Assembly: GCA_021771695.1 (NCBI GenBank)
Contig: JAETON010000001.1
Location: 62,001 to 126,000, forward strand
Length of the DNA: 64,000 bases
Direction of reading: 5' to 3'
DNA from: Lachnospiraceae bacterium
GTDB taxonomy: Bacteria; Bacillota; Clostridia; Lachnospirales; Lachnospiraceae
Shown here: piece after piece, positions 52,273 through 61,192 of the stretch
How positions within the stretch are numbered: position 1 is the first letter of the stretch
How the letters are laid out: every line of letters starts with the position of its first letter
Position numbers and translations under genes: made by a program
Notes under the pieces: generated by a model
Databases searched by the model: none
Seen by the model: the letters and a program-made list of their open reading frames with translations, nothing else
What the model was told of the DNA's origin: nothing

Positions 52273-53422
52273 TTATACAAATGGATTTTCTGTTGGATAC
52301 AGCATACCTTTTGGCTGGTTAAATCCGATTTCATGAACATCCACGCCAATATATTTAAAGACCTCAAACAATGTTTTTCCAAAATGCCCAAATGCGACTG
52401 CTCCGTGATGCGGGAAGTTTTTCTCAATCAACACATGGCGGTAGAATCTTCCCATCTCAGGAATTGCAAAAACTCCAATGGAGCCAAAAGATTTTGCTGC
52501 AACCGGAAGAACTTCTCCTTGTGCTATATAAGCACGAAGTTCTGAATCCGCTGTACTTTGGAGACGGAAGAAGGTGATATCTCCTGGTACAATGTCTCCC
52601 TCTAAAGTTCCTTGTGTGGATTTCTCTGGCAGTGTTCTTGCCATAATTCTCTGATATTTCATCTCACAGGAAGATAGCTTTCCTGCAGCTGTATTGCCGC
52701 AATGGAATCCCATGAATGTTTCTTTATGTGTATAATTGTATTGATCCTTAATATCTTCTTTATACATATCTGCTGGAACTGTATTATTAATATCCAACAA
52801 CGTTACTGTGTCCTGACTGACAACTGTTCCGATAAATTCACTTAATGCTCCATAAATATCTACTTCACAGGATACTGGTATTCCCTGTGCTGCCAGCCGT
52901 CCATTGACATAACATGGTACAAATCCAAATTGTGTCTGGAACGCAGGCCAGCATTTTCCCGCAATGGTTACATATTTGCGGTATCCTTTATGATCGCGTA
53001 CCCAGTCTTTCAATGTTAATTCATATTGAGCAAGTTTTGCAAGAATTTCCGGTTTCTTATTTCCTTCTCCCAGCTCTGCTTCCATTTCTTTGACAAGTCC
53101 TGGGATTCTTTCATCTCCTGCATGATAATTGAAAGCTTCAAATAAATCTAATTCAGAATTTTCTTCAATTTCAATTCCTAAATTGTACAATGATTTTATC
53201 GGTGCATTACATGCAAGAAAACTTTTTAATATCTTCCAGTGCCTGTACCATATGAATTTCACTTTCTACAATACAGATAGGGCATTCATAAATGTCCGCT
53301 TCATCATATTTTGCCTTATAAGCTTCTACTAAAGCCTTCCGCCGGTTCACAGACAGACTTTCCGGAAAACAGTCACGGCTGACCGCTACGATTCCAACTT
53401 TTATCTTCGGTATGTTATTCAT
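52273..53422 (-). pseudogene. L-fucose/L-arabinose isomerase family protein, disrupted by internal out-of-frame deletion
   Basis: N-terminal fragment (53207-53422, MNNIPKIKVGIVAVSRDCFPESLSVNRR...ALEDIKK) and C-terminal fragment (from ...FLACNAPIKSLYNLGIEIEENSELDLFEAF to FNQPKGMLYPTENPFV) lie in different frames, joining near 53215-53225. Confidence 0.85.
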
Positions 53423-53436
53423 TTTCCATTTCTATG

Positions 53437-54051
53437 CTATATTTCGTACCTTGGTACATTTAATTTATCTTTTTCAGAAATTTTCCGGACAACCCTGCAT
53501 GGATTTCCCATTGCAACGGCGCCTGCCGGAATATCTTTCGTGACAACACTGCCAGCACCGATTACACTGCCCTCTCCGATGGTTACTCCGCCGAGAACTG
53601 TTGCATTTGCCCCAATCCATACTTTATCTTCAATAGTAATAGGAGCAGAAACTCGTACTCCTTCCACTCTCTGCCAAGGATCAATGGCATGACTTGCACA
53701 AGATATACAGACTCCCGGTGCAATCATAACACCCTCACCTATATGAATCGGTGAAGTGTCCAGCAGACTGCAATTATAATTTATCAACGCAGCCCCTTTA
53801 AAATGAATATTGATTCCGCAGTCACAATGAAACTGCGGCTCAATGCGGATCTTAGGGTTCCATGTTCCCAAAAGTTTTTTTAAAATTTCATTTCTTTTTT
53901 CACTCCGAGTATCCACTTGATTATATTCCCAACACAATTCCCTTGTAGAAAATGACCGTGGACTCTGTTTAAGTAATTTCATGAAATCTTCTTCATATAT
54001 GGTGTATGCTTCTTCCTTTGTAATCAATTCTATAAAATCCGTCTCAAACAC
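53437..54051 (-). CDS. Maltose/galactoside O-acetyltransferase-like (hexapeptide repeat)
   Basis: MAT-type N-terminus and left-handed beta-helix IGEGVMIAPGVCI..GGVTIGEGSVIGAGSVVTKDIPAGAVAMGNPCRVVRKI. Confidence 0.92.
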   Translation of the reverse strand: MFETDFIELITKEEAYTIYEEDFMKLLKQSPRSFSTRELCWEYNQVDTRSEKRNEILKKLLGTWNPKIRIEPQFHCDCGINIHFKGAALINYNCSLLDTSPIHIGEGVMIAPGVCISCASHAIDPWQRVEGVRVSAPITIEDKVWIGANATVLGGVTIGEGSVIGAGSVVTKDIPAGAVAMGNPCRVVRKISEKDKLNVPRYEI

Positions 54052-54055
54052 CTCC

Positions 54056-54943
54056 CTAATGATTCTCTGATACTGCTTTTATCTTCTCCAATCCAAAAAT
54101 AATCACTGCACCTATTACAAAGAATACTGGTTTAAATGTATGAATATCCATTGCCGGTTTCATATGTTCCAAAGTTGTTGGTCCCATAATAATTGCATAT
54201 AAAGAACCAATCATCATTCCGATAATAAAATAAATCATCTGAGACCTATGTTTATCCAAAGCATTCTTAATTGTTTTAATAATCAAAGCAATTCCTGTCA
54301 GCACCCCAAGTCCAAAGACAGCAATCACTGGCAGATAAGAAAGATTGAAATGCATCAATTCTTTCAATGCAGAAATCACAGGTACATACAATCCGAAAAT
54401 CAACAGCATCGTAGACCCTGAAATTCCCGGTAAAACCATAGCTGAAATAGCAATCATCGCCACAAAAAAGATATATAGTACCAACGTGAAATTTAAATGT
54501 TCCACACTGACACTCATTCCTTTTCCAGAAACCGGATTAAAATAAGTAATCGCTGCCACCAGCACAATTCCAACCGCTGTCCATGGAATGTTTTGATATT
54601 TCCCTTTTAAGCAATCCTTTTCTTCTTTCCAAATAATCGGAATCGCAAAAATAATCAACCCAAGAAATATGGAGCTGATCTCATAAATCCGCTCATCAAA
54701 AATACTTGCCAGCACAGAAACAGCTGCACCCATCCCGACAATCCATCCAATGCCGATCTTTATCAAAAATTTAATTGCTTTCATTCGCTCACTCTTATTC
54801 CCAGACATTAAATCATCCAGTGAAGTAATAAATTTGTCATAAAACCCAAGCAAAAACGCAATCGTTCCTCCAGATACCCCGGGCACACTATCCGCAAGTG
54901 CCATGCAAAAACCTCTAATAAAGTTTAATATCATAATTTTCAT
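54056..54943 (-). CDS. DUF368 family membrane protein
   Basis: RGFCMALADSVPGVSGGTIAFLLGFYDKFI and VLPGISGSTMLLIFGLY are DUF368 signatures. Confidence 0.92.
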   Translation of the reverse strand: MKIMILNFIRGFCMALADSVPGVSGGTIAFLLGFYDKFITSLDDLMSGNKSERMKAIKFLIKIGIGWIVGMGAAVSVLASIFDERIYEISSIFLGLIIFAIPIIWKEEKDCLKGKYQNIPWTAVGIVLVAAITYFNPVSGKGMSVSVEHLNFTLVLYIFFVAMIAISAMVLPGISGSTMLLIFGLYVPVISALKELMHFNLSYLPVIAVFGLGVLTGIALIIKTIKNALDKHRSQMIYFIIGMMIGSLYAIIMGPTTLEHMKPAMDIHTFKPVFFVIGAVIIFGLEKIKAVSENH

Positions 54944-55036
54944 TCTCCTGCTATGTCAATTTTTATAACTTTTTTATTGTATCACACCTTTCTTCAATAG
55001 AAAAGTAGAAAATCAGGATAAGCTAAACATTGTAAA

Positions 55037-55093
55037 GAAGACGTGCTGCAAAGTTTGATTAAAACCACCTTCTGCAGCACGCCTTCTTTTTCT
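55037..55093 (-). terminator. Hairpin terminator at the end of the surface-protein operon
   Basis: aagaagacgtgctgca...tctgcagcacgccttctttttct; long GC-rich stem. Confidence 0.75.
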
Positions 55094-55118
55094 GTGATAA
55101 TTCAGCATTCTCGATTCA

Positions 55119-55526
55119 CTATAAATCCTTCGATTTGAACATCTGAATTTCTTTTTTTAATTGCTCATTCTCTGTTTTTAGCTTTTCAATTTCCTTCAAA
55201 TATTGGTTCTGATGTTTATAAATTTTCTTTCCTTCCATAACTTTTAAACGGCTGACTGAACCATCATCATATTTTCCAATAGAACCAGCAGCATAGGATT
55301 CCCGCCATCTTGCAGCTGCACGCTCTATTCTTTTTGAGCCAAGAATTTTAGGATCAAAATCGGCTTCTGCAAAAATCTGCGTAGGTCCTTTTCCAGACAG
55401 ATACTCTTTCATAAAATACTCTTTAAATTCACTAGTATAAATAATACGATTATTATCTACCTGTAGGACGAAAGAATTTTTCAGCAGTATTTTTATCTCC
55501 TCCTGTGTAAGATTTCCACGCCCCAT
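55119..55526 (-). CDS. IS3-family OrfA-like HTH/coiled-coil protein (orphan; no OrfB seen)
   Basis: YTSEFKEYFMKEYLSGKGPTQIFAEADFDPKILGSKRIERAAARWRESYAAGS followed by a leucine-zipper-like helix resembles OrfA of IS3 elements. Confidence 0.65.
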   Translation of the reverse strand: MGRGNLTQEEIKILLKNSFVLQVDNNRIIYTSEFKEYFMKEYLSGKGPTQIFAEADFDPKILGSKRIERAAARWRESYAAGSIGKYDDGSVSRLKVMEGKKIYKHQNQYLKEIEKLKTENEQLKKEIQMFKSKDL

Positions 55527-55550
55527 ATCATTCCTCCTATTACACTTTAT

Positions 55551-58500
55551 TTATTTTTCAAATTTTCTCTTTCGTCTCATTCCAATAACAACAGCCAACA
55601 CTCCGCCAGATAAGGCAAAGAAAGAAATCCACAATCCCATTCCTGCATTATCTCCAGTTTTAGGGGTATTTACAGATATTTCCTTATCTGTATCTTTTAA
55701 TTCCTTATTTGTTTTTGACTTCTTATTTGTTCCAGATTCATTATTATCTGGTTTCTTATTATTATCTGTTGCAGTATTTTCTATTTTCTTTTCCTTTACA
55801 GTAACTGTAATAGTCTTTACACAGGAAGCACCTTGACTGTCAGTTACTTTATAAGTTACTTCATAAACACCAGCTTTTGATGTGTCTACATTGCTGTGTA
55901 ATACTTCGATTTTATCTGTAAGGTCGCCATCTTCCTTATCAAAAGCTGTTACATCTTTTAATGGGTCAAATATATCTCCCACAATCAACATCTTATCTGT
56001 TGCAATGATTGATGGAACTTCGTTAATTACACTTGCATTTGAACTAAATGCCCAAGTACCTATAAATTTAACATTGCCTTTGCTATCCGCATTTGTCGCT
56101 TTGGCTTCTTTTTTATCAGCGTCATAGCCTTTAAATGTCCATACGCCGTCAGATACTTTTATTGTTGTTTCATCTGGCTGAATTGCAGTAATCGTTGAAC
56201 CCTCAAAATATTTTTTATTGTCAGTAGGAAGAAGATCTGTAATATTATCAATCAATTCTTTATCCGCAGTTTCGCTCTTAAATTCATAGAGGACATGATA
56301 ACTTTCTTTTTTCGCCACCTGCCACATAAAGTATTTTTCTTTATCAGCTGGGTCTGCCAGTCGTTTTAAATAATAACCTTTATCCACAGCATCCTTATTC
56401 CCTAATACGAAGGTATCTTGTATTGGTGTTGATTTATCTGCTGTAAAACCAGTAATGTAATTATCACCTAAAGTCGGATTTTGTAACTGTTTCCAATCAT
56501 CAACCTTCACTGTGTTAACAGTTGTTTTTTCTGTTGCCAGACCATCAATATTGAGTGCAATGGTTCCTCCATTATCTGTACCATCATAGTTCTCACCTTT
56601 GGCAACAGCAGGCACTCTTAGTAATGAATTGCCACCTTTCCAATTTCCTGAAACATTAACAGGACACATAAATACTAAATCACTCTTATCTAGTTCTACG
56701 TTTCCATAAAATTTCCCGGTATATCCGGATTTCAAAGCAACGAATTCATCATTCTTACTTAAAAAGGCAGTGTGAGCAGTTAGATTATTATCGTTTCTAT
56801 GCTTGTAACCAATAGCAAAATAGTTGTTAAAGAAAATGTGGCCATTCTGGCTTTCCATCTTTTCATCGACATACACATAGCCTAGTGCAGTCCATGTACC
56901 GTCGTCAATCTTTACTGAATCTTGGACATTTGTACTAGAATCACGTGTAGTCAATCCACAATCCTTGCTAATTTCCAGATCTTTGACGGTATAGAATGGT
57001 TTTTGCACACTTTCAAACTGAGAAAAATTCTCTGAATCCACTAAAACTTGTGCATTATTTTGCAATATTATCTTGCCAAAACGATATAAATACCCTGTCT
57101 TTTGCGGCGCATCTTTTGTTCCGCATCCATCGTAAATCGCCAGACTTTTTTCTGCCATATTAGCATCAATATGCTTTTTGTTACCCTGCACTTGTGCAAT
57201 ATTGGTGTTCGCACTGATACGAACAGTCGCTATACCGTCAATGGTACAATATCCAAAAGATTCATTATCCAAAACAACAAAATCCATATCACCGTGTTGA
57301 GCTTCAATCAAAACATTGCCATTAATCATAGTTGGAATATCATCCTTACTCCCTGCATTGACTCCATCCGAGTTGTCAGACGGCTTATAAGAAATGTGCA
57401 GCGCATACTGCTCTTTGCTCTCGTTCAAAATCTCAACCGGGCCATAATCATCACCCATATAAGGATAATTGTCATCGCCACCGCCATACACACGATCATT
57501 TGATAAGTCAGCACCATCTACAACGATGCGCACAGTTCCACGGACCGTATCGCGATAACCGCAGCCAAAATAACTACGAGAAGTATGCTTTTTATCGCTC
57601 CACGCACCGTCTAGCATCTGGAAATTAACATTTCCAACTGTAGAATGCCAAGAACCACCATATGCGAACATTGCCGTACCAAACTCTATAGTGTGAGCGG
57701 GGGCACCATCATAACCAACGATTACATTTGCCGTTCCTGCTACACTTGCAGGCTCACGAGCGCCCTCAGCGTTATCTTTAGAATACTCATTCATTCCACC
57801 ACCAAACAAAAATGCATTAACACCTTTTCTGAGGGATACATTAGTATTGCCACTGACCTTGCCATTTCTTGTACTTTTCGCATGACCGCCGCCATATACA
57901 TTGCCGGCAAGAACATTAGTTCCATCGACCAGAACAGTCGTATCTCCGTTGACATTGCCATCAAAACCGCCGCCATATACATTGCTTACTGAAATGTTTC
58001 CTCTTAAAATGATATTAGTATCACCCTTTACATCTGTTTGGTTGCCTCCGCCGTAAATCGTACCAACTTTGCCCCCGCCAAAATTTTCTGTCGTTTCAAA
58101 TTTATAACCATTGGCATAGATGAGTTCATCATTCTTGGGCAGCTTTATATTATCCATCGTAACGTCACCCTGAAGCACAGATTCACCATCCACATTCAAA
58201 GTGAAGTCGTTGTTTTCTGTGCTTTTTATGGTAACATGTTTTCCTGAAATCCCGATAGGACTCTTCCACTTAATGTTGTCTTTCCCCAAAATAATCGTTA
58301 CGTCTGTTGTGGCACTCTCCTCTTTAATCGCATCCAGCGTGCTATTTAAGTCAGCATCTGAAAACACCTCCCAGGTGTTTTTATCTGTGGACAAAGCATC
58401 TGCATTTTCATTGACAGGATGAGTTTCCGCTGTCTGCTCGGTTGCAGCTTCCTGTTCGATTCCTGTTACTTTCTCCTTTATGGTTTCTTCTTTACTCTCA

Positions 58501-58802
58501 TCACCAGCTCTATAGTACACTTTAAAATTATATATACCGTTTTCTGTCACACTGTATGTGACGGTTTCAAGGTTCTCCGTGACTTCTTTGCCATCCGGTA
58601 ATTTTATTTTTTCCGGCAATACATTCTCTTGTTCCTTCAAGGTTAAAGTAATGCTACTCTGTGTCTTATCTTTTCTTATGTCTTGGCAGATTTTATATTG
58701 CAACCGTGATGTACCATTTTCCTCCGCAAACACTGTAGGAAATGAGCATAACGAAAATACCAGTACCGTCACTAGAAGAAAAGACATGATTTTTTTCCTC
58801 AT
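55551..58802 (-). CDS. Large sortase-type surface protein: signal peptide, YGGG beta-solenoid repeats, SHIRT-like domain, Ig-like (DUF5011) domain, PKTG anchor
   Basis: MRKKIMSFLLVTVLVFSLCSFPTVFA signal; NTPKTGD-TM-RRKRKFEK C-terminus; repeated (V/I)YGGG..GDT motifs; FKSETADKELIDNITDLLPTDNKKYFEGSTITAIQPDETTIKVSDGVWTFKGYDADKKEA resembles SHIRT. Confidence 0.88.
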   Translation of the reverse strand: MRKKIMSFLLVTVLVFSLCSFPTVFAEENGTSRLQYKICQDIRKDKTQSSITLTLKEQENVLPEKIKLPDGKEVTENLETVTYSVTENGIYNFKVYYRAGDESKEETIKEKVTGIEQEAATEQTAETHPVNENADALSTDKNTWEVFSDADLNSTLDAIKEESATTDVTIILGKDNIKWKSPIGISGKHVTIKSTENNDFTLNVDGESVLQGDVTMDNIKLPKNDELIYANGYKFETTENFGGGKVGTIYGGGNQTDVKGDTNIILRGNISVSNVYGGGFDGNVNGDTTVLVDGTNVLAGNVYGGGHAKSTRNGKVSGNTNVSLRKGVNAFLFGGGMNEYSKDNAEGAREPASVAGTANVIVGYDGAPAHTIEFGTAMFAYGGSWHSTVGNVNFQMLDGAWSDKKHTSRSYFGCGYRDTVRGTVRIVVDGADLSNDRVYGGGDDNYPYMGDDYGPVEILNESKEQYALHISYKPSDNSDGVNAGSKDDIPTMINGNVLIEAQHGDMDFVVLDNESFGYCTIDGIATVRISANTNIAQVQGNKKHIDANMAEKSLAIYDGCGTKDAPQKTGYLYRFGKIILQNNAQVLVDSENFSQFESVQKPFYTVKDLEISKDCGLTTRDSSTNVQDSVKIDDGTWTALGYVYVDEKMESQNGHIFFNNYFAIGYKHRNDNNLTAHTAFLSKNDEFVALKSGYTGKFYGNVELDKSDLVFMCPVNVSGNWKGGNSLLRVPAVAKGENYDGTDNGGTIALNIDGLATEKTTVNTVKVDDWKQLQNPTLGDNYITGFTADKSTPIQDTFVLGNKDAVDKGYYLKRLADPADKEKYFMWQVAKKESYHVLYEFKSETADKELIDNITDLLPTDNKKYFEGSTITAIQPDETTIKVSDGVWTFKGYDADKKEAKATNADSKGNVKFIGTWAFSSNASVINEVPSIIATDKMLIVGDIFDPLKDVTAFDKEDGDLTDKIEVLHSNVDTSKAGVYEVTYKVTDSQGASCVKTITVTVKEKKIENTATDNNKKPDNNESGTNKKSKTNKELKDTDKEISVNTPKTGDNAGMGLWISFFALSGGVLAVVIGMRRKRKFEK
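55800..56005 (-). repeat. Ig-like/DUF5011 module, copy 1 of 3
   Basis: VGDIFDPLKDVTAFDKEDGDLTDKIEVLHSNVDTSKAGVYEVTYKVTDSQGASCVKTITVTV; near-identical DNA recurs at about 59070 and about 59320. Confidence 0.85.
58470..58802 (-). repeat. Paralogous N-terminal module (shared with 60670-61010)
   Basis: LQYKICQDIRKDKTQSSITLTLKEQENVLPEKIKLPDGKEVTENLETVTY.. closely matches LQYEICQDMRKDRTQSSITLTLKKQENVLLEKVKLPDGKEVTENLETITY.. Confidence 0.85.
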
Positions 58803-58844
58803 TTTAATTATTTCTCCTTTCAGACCTTGCTCTTCTCACACTAT

Positions 58845-61010
58845 TTATCCTCTTTTTCTTCTTCTAAACACTGTCAAAACAGACGTCATACATCCAGAAA
58901 TAACGACAAGTCCAATCCACAATACCATATCTACATTATCACCAGTTTTTGGATTATCCGTTGACGTCCTTTTAACAGTATTCGTTGGTTTTTTATTGGT
59001 ATCCGTTCCATTAGTATTTGGTTTTTTGTTATCATCAGTAGCCGGATTATTTATTTTCTTTTCCTTTACAGTAACCATAATCGTCTTTGTACAGGAAGCA
59101 CCCTGACCGTCAGTTACCTTATAGGTCACTTCATAAACACCAGCTTTTGATGTGTCTACATTGCTGTGTAATACTTCGACTTTATCTGTAAGGTTGCCAT
59201 CTTCCTTATCAGAAGCTGTTACATCCTTCAATGGGTCAAATGTATCTCCCACAGTCAACGTCTTATCTGTTGCACTGATTAATGGAACTTCGTTCAGTGT
59301 TTCCATCTTTGGATTGACAATGACCGCAATTGTCTTTGTGCAGCAAGCACCTTGACTGTCAGTTACTTTATAGGTCACTTCATAAACACCAGCTTTTGAA
59401 GTATTCACATTGCTATTTAATACTTCAATCTTATCTGTAAGATTACCATCTTCCTTATCAGAAGCTGTTACATCTTTCAATGGGTCAAATGTATCTCCCA
59501 CAGTCAACGTCTTATCCTCTGCAAGGATAACTGGTATTTCATTATTGCTAAAGCCTATTTTTAAATCTTCTCCTTCTATTTTAGGAATCGAAAACTTTAT
59601 ACTTGACGCTTTAGCGACTCCATCAATATATCCAGTCATCAACAGGTTGTCTCCTGTACGAGCTAGTTCTTGCGCAGTTTGTTTTGATATGGTAAAGTTA
59701 CTTGAATCGCCCTGAGTCAAATACATAGGTTCTAATACTATTTGAGATGTTGTTTGAATACGATCATGTGTTCTTAGTTTTACACGTAGGATAAAATTAT
59801 TCTTACCCTTACTTGCAAATGAGAATGTTGAAGTTGGATTTCCGGTTTCAACACTATTTGAAACATCTGCTATTAAATTATAATCTTCATCCAAGATGTA
59901 TAGGGGCTCAAATGAATAGCTTGTAAAACTCCAATTCTTTAATTCATCAGCAACTTTCACACGTGAATCTATATTTATATGCAAATCAACATGACTATAA
60001 GATGCCCCTTTTTTTGTTCCATCATCCATAATTCCACTATTTGTTAAAACGCCACCGGGATTCAAATAAGTTAAATGGCCTAGCGCTTTTTGATTAAATT
60101 CAAAATTAGTAGACAAATTCAGCTGATAATTGTCCTTTGATTCATCAAAATAGACAATTGCTGATTTATCACTGCCATTAATGTCAAATCCTGAATTTTC
60201 CTTGATATTACCATCAATTGTGTCTGCTGCCGACATATCTGGGTTAATTGTAATTGTTCCAGTCGCACTAGACATATTAATTACTCCAACATATATCGCA
60301 TATAGTTTAATTGGCCCAGAAGTACTTTCATATGTAACATCTGAAACTTTTTGGGTTGAGTAATACAATTGAGCACTATCATCGGTCAGATAACTCTTTG
60401 ATGTCGACCAGCCGATAAAATATTTTTTTGAAAGGAATGTTCCTGTAGCATACAATCCGCAATTTCCCAACTCTTCGTTAGGATCATTAAATGTTTTGTC
60501 TATGATTCCTTGGTTGCCATCAGTTGTATCAAACTGTATGACTTGATTATACATATTTTGCTTTAAATCATCAGAATTATCATCTGTGTTCAGTGAAAAT
60601 CCCTTGTTCCCCTTATCAGCTTTTTCGTCTTGAGACGTCTCTGTTTTGCTTTCCTCTTTCTCCCCGATTTCCGTTACTTCTGCCTGTATGGTTTCTTCCT
60701 TGCTTTCACCATTAACACAATAACACACCTTGAAATTATATGTACCATTTTTTGACACTCTGTATGTAATAGTCTCAAGATTCTCCGTGACTTCTTTTCC
60801 ATCCGGCAATTTTACCTTTTCCAGCAATACATTCTCTTGTTTCTTCAAGGTTAAAGTAATGCTACTCTGTGTCCTATCTTTTCTCATGTCTTGGCAAATT
60901 TCATATTGCAACTGTGATATATCATTTTCCTCCGCAAACACTGTGGGGATTTGTAATAATGAAAACACCAAAAGTAACACAAAAAAAAACGGCATGACTC
61001 TTTTTCTCAT
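58845..61010 (-). CDS. Paralogous sortase-type surface protein with two Ig-like (DUF5011) domains and PKTG anchor
   Basis: MRKRVMPFFFVLLLVFSLLQIPTVFA signal; two TVGDTFDPLKDVTASDKEDGNLTDK modules; DNPKTGD-TM-RRRKRG C-terminus. SD AAAGGAG upstream of the ATG at 61010. Confidence 0.88.
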   Translation of the reverse strand: MRKRVMPFFFVLLLVFSLLQIPTVFAEENDISQLQYEICQDMRKDRTQSSITLTLKKQENVLLEKVKLPDGKEVTENLETITYRVSKNGTYNFKVCYCVNGESKEETIQAEVTEIGEKEESKTETSQDEKADKGNKGFSLNTDDNSDDLKQNMYNQVIQFDTTDGNQGIIDKTFNDPNEELGNCGLYATGTFLSKKYFIGWSTSKSYLTDDSAQLYYSTQKVSDVTYESTSGPIKLYAIYVGVINMSSATGTITINPDMSAADTIDGNIKENSGFDINGSDKSAIVYFDESKDNYQLNLSTNFEFNQKALGHLTYLNPGGVLTNSGIMDDGTKKGASYSHVDLHINIDSRVKVADELKNWSFTSYSFEPLYILDEDYNLIADVSNSVETGNPTSTFSFASKGKNNFILRVKLRTHDRIQTTSQIVLEPMYLTQGDSSNFTISKQTAQELARTGDNLLMTGYIDGVAKASSIKFSIPKIEGEDLKIGFSNNEIPVILAEDKTLTVGDTFDPLKDVTASDKEDGNLTDKIEVLNSNVNTSKAGVYEVTYKVTDSQGACCTKTIAVIVNPKMETLNEVPLISATDKTLTVGDTFDPLKDVTASDKEDGNLTDKVEVLHSNVDTSKAGVYEVTYKVTDGQGASCTKTIMVTVKEKKINNPATDDNKKPNTNGTDTNKKPTNTVKRTSTDNPKTGDNVDMVLWIGLVVISGCMTSVLTVFRRRKRG
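59068..59275 (-). repeat. Ig-like/DUF5011 module, copy 2 of 3
   Basis: TLTVGDTFDPLKDVTASDKEDGNLTDKVEVLHSNVDTSKAGVYEVTYKVTDGQGASCTKTIMVTV. Confidence 0.85.
59318..59520 (-). repeat. Ig-like/DUF5011 module, copy 3 of 3
   Basis: TLTVGDTFDPLKDVTASDKEDGNLTDKIEVLNSNVNTSKAGVYEVTYKVTDSQGACCTKTIAVIV. Confidence 0.85.
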
Positions 61011-61062
61011 CTTTGTTTTCTCCTTTACTATCATCATTTTTTGATAGTGCATCATCACAGGC

Positions 61063-61087
61063 GTGAGGAAAAGCAGACTTTTTCTCC
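61063..61087. repeat. Direct repeat A (5' UTR of surface gene)
   Basis: GTGAGGAAAAGCAGACTTTTTCTCC; partner at 61167-61192. Confidence 0.6.
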
Positions 61088-61166
61088 GTATCGTTGTATA
61101 CTAGATATGGTAGTGTATTTATACTTTTTCAAAGTGAAATCGTTAAAATCATAGGCATTTTTGACT

Positions 61167-61192
61167 GTGAGGAAAAGTCTACCTTTTTTCCC
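61167..61192. repeat. Direct repeat B (overlaps recombinase stop codon)
   Basis: GTGAGGAAAAGTCTACCTTTTTTCCC; first 11 nt identical to repeat A, similar T-rich end. Confidence 0.6.

Noticed and set aside
57102-58601. Plus-strand ORFs opposite the surface protein gene
   Set aside because: Antisense to the long repeat-rich CDS; no SD or domain evidence.
55551-61058. Possible CRISPR-like or tandem DNA repeat array
   Set aside because: The repeats are coding modules (about 200 bp, Ig-like and N-terminal paralogy) without spacer-repeat periodicity.
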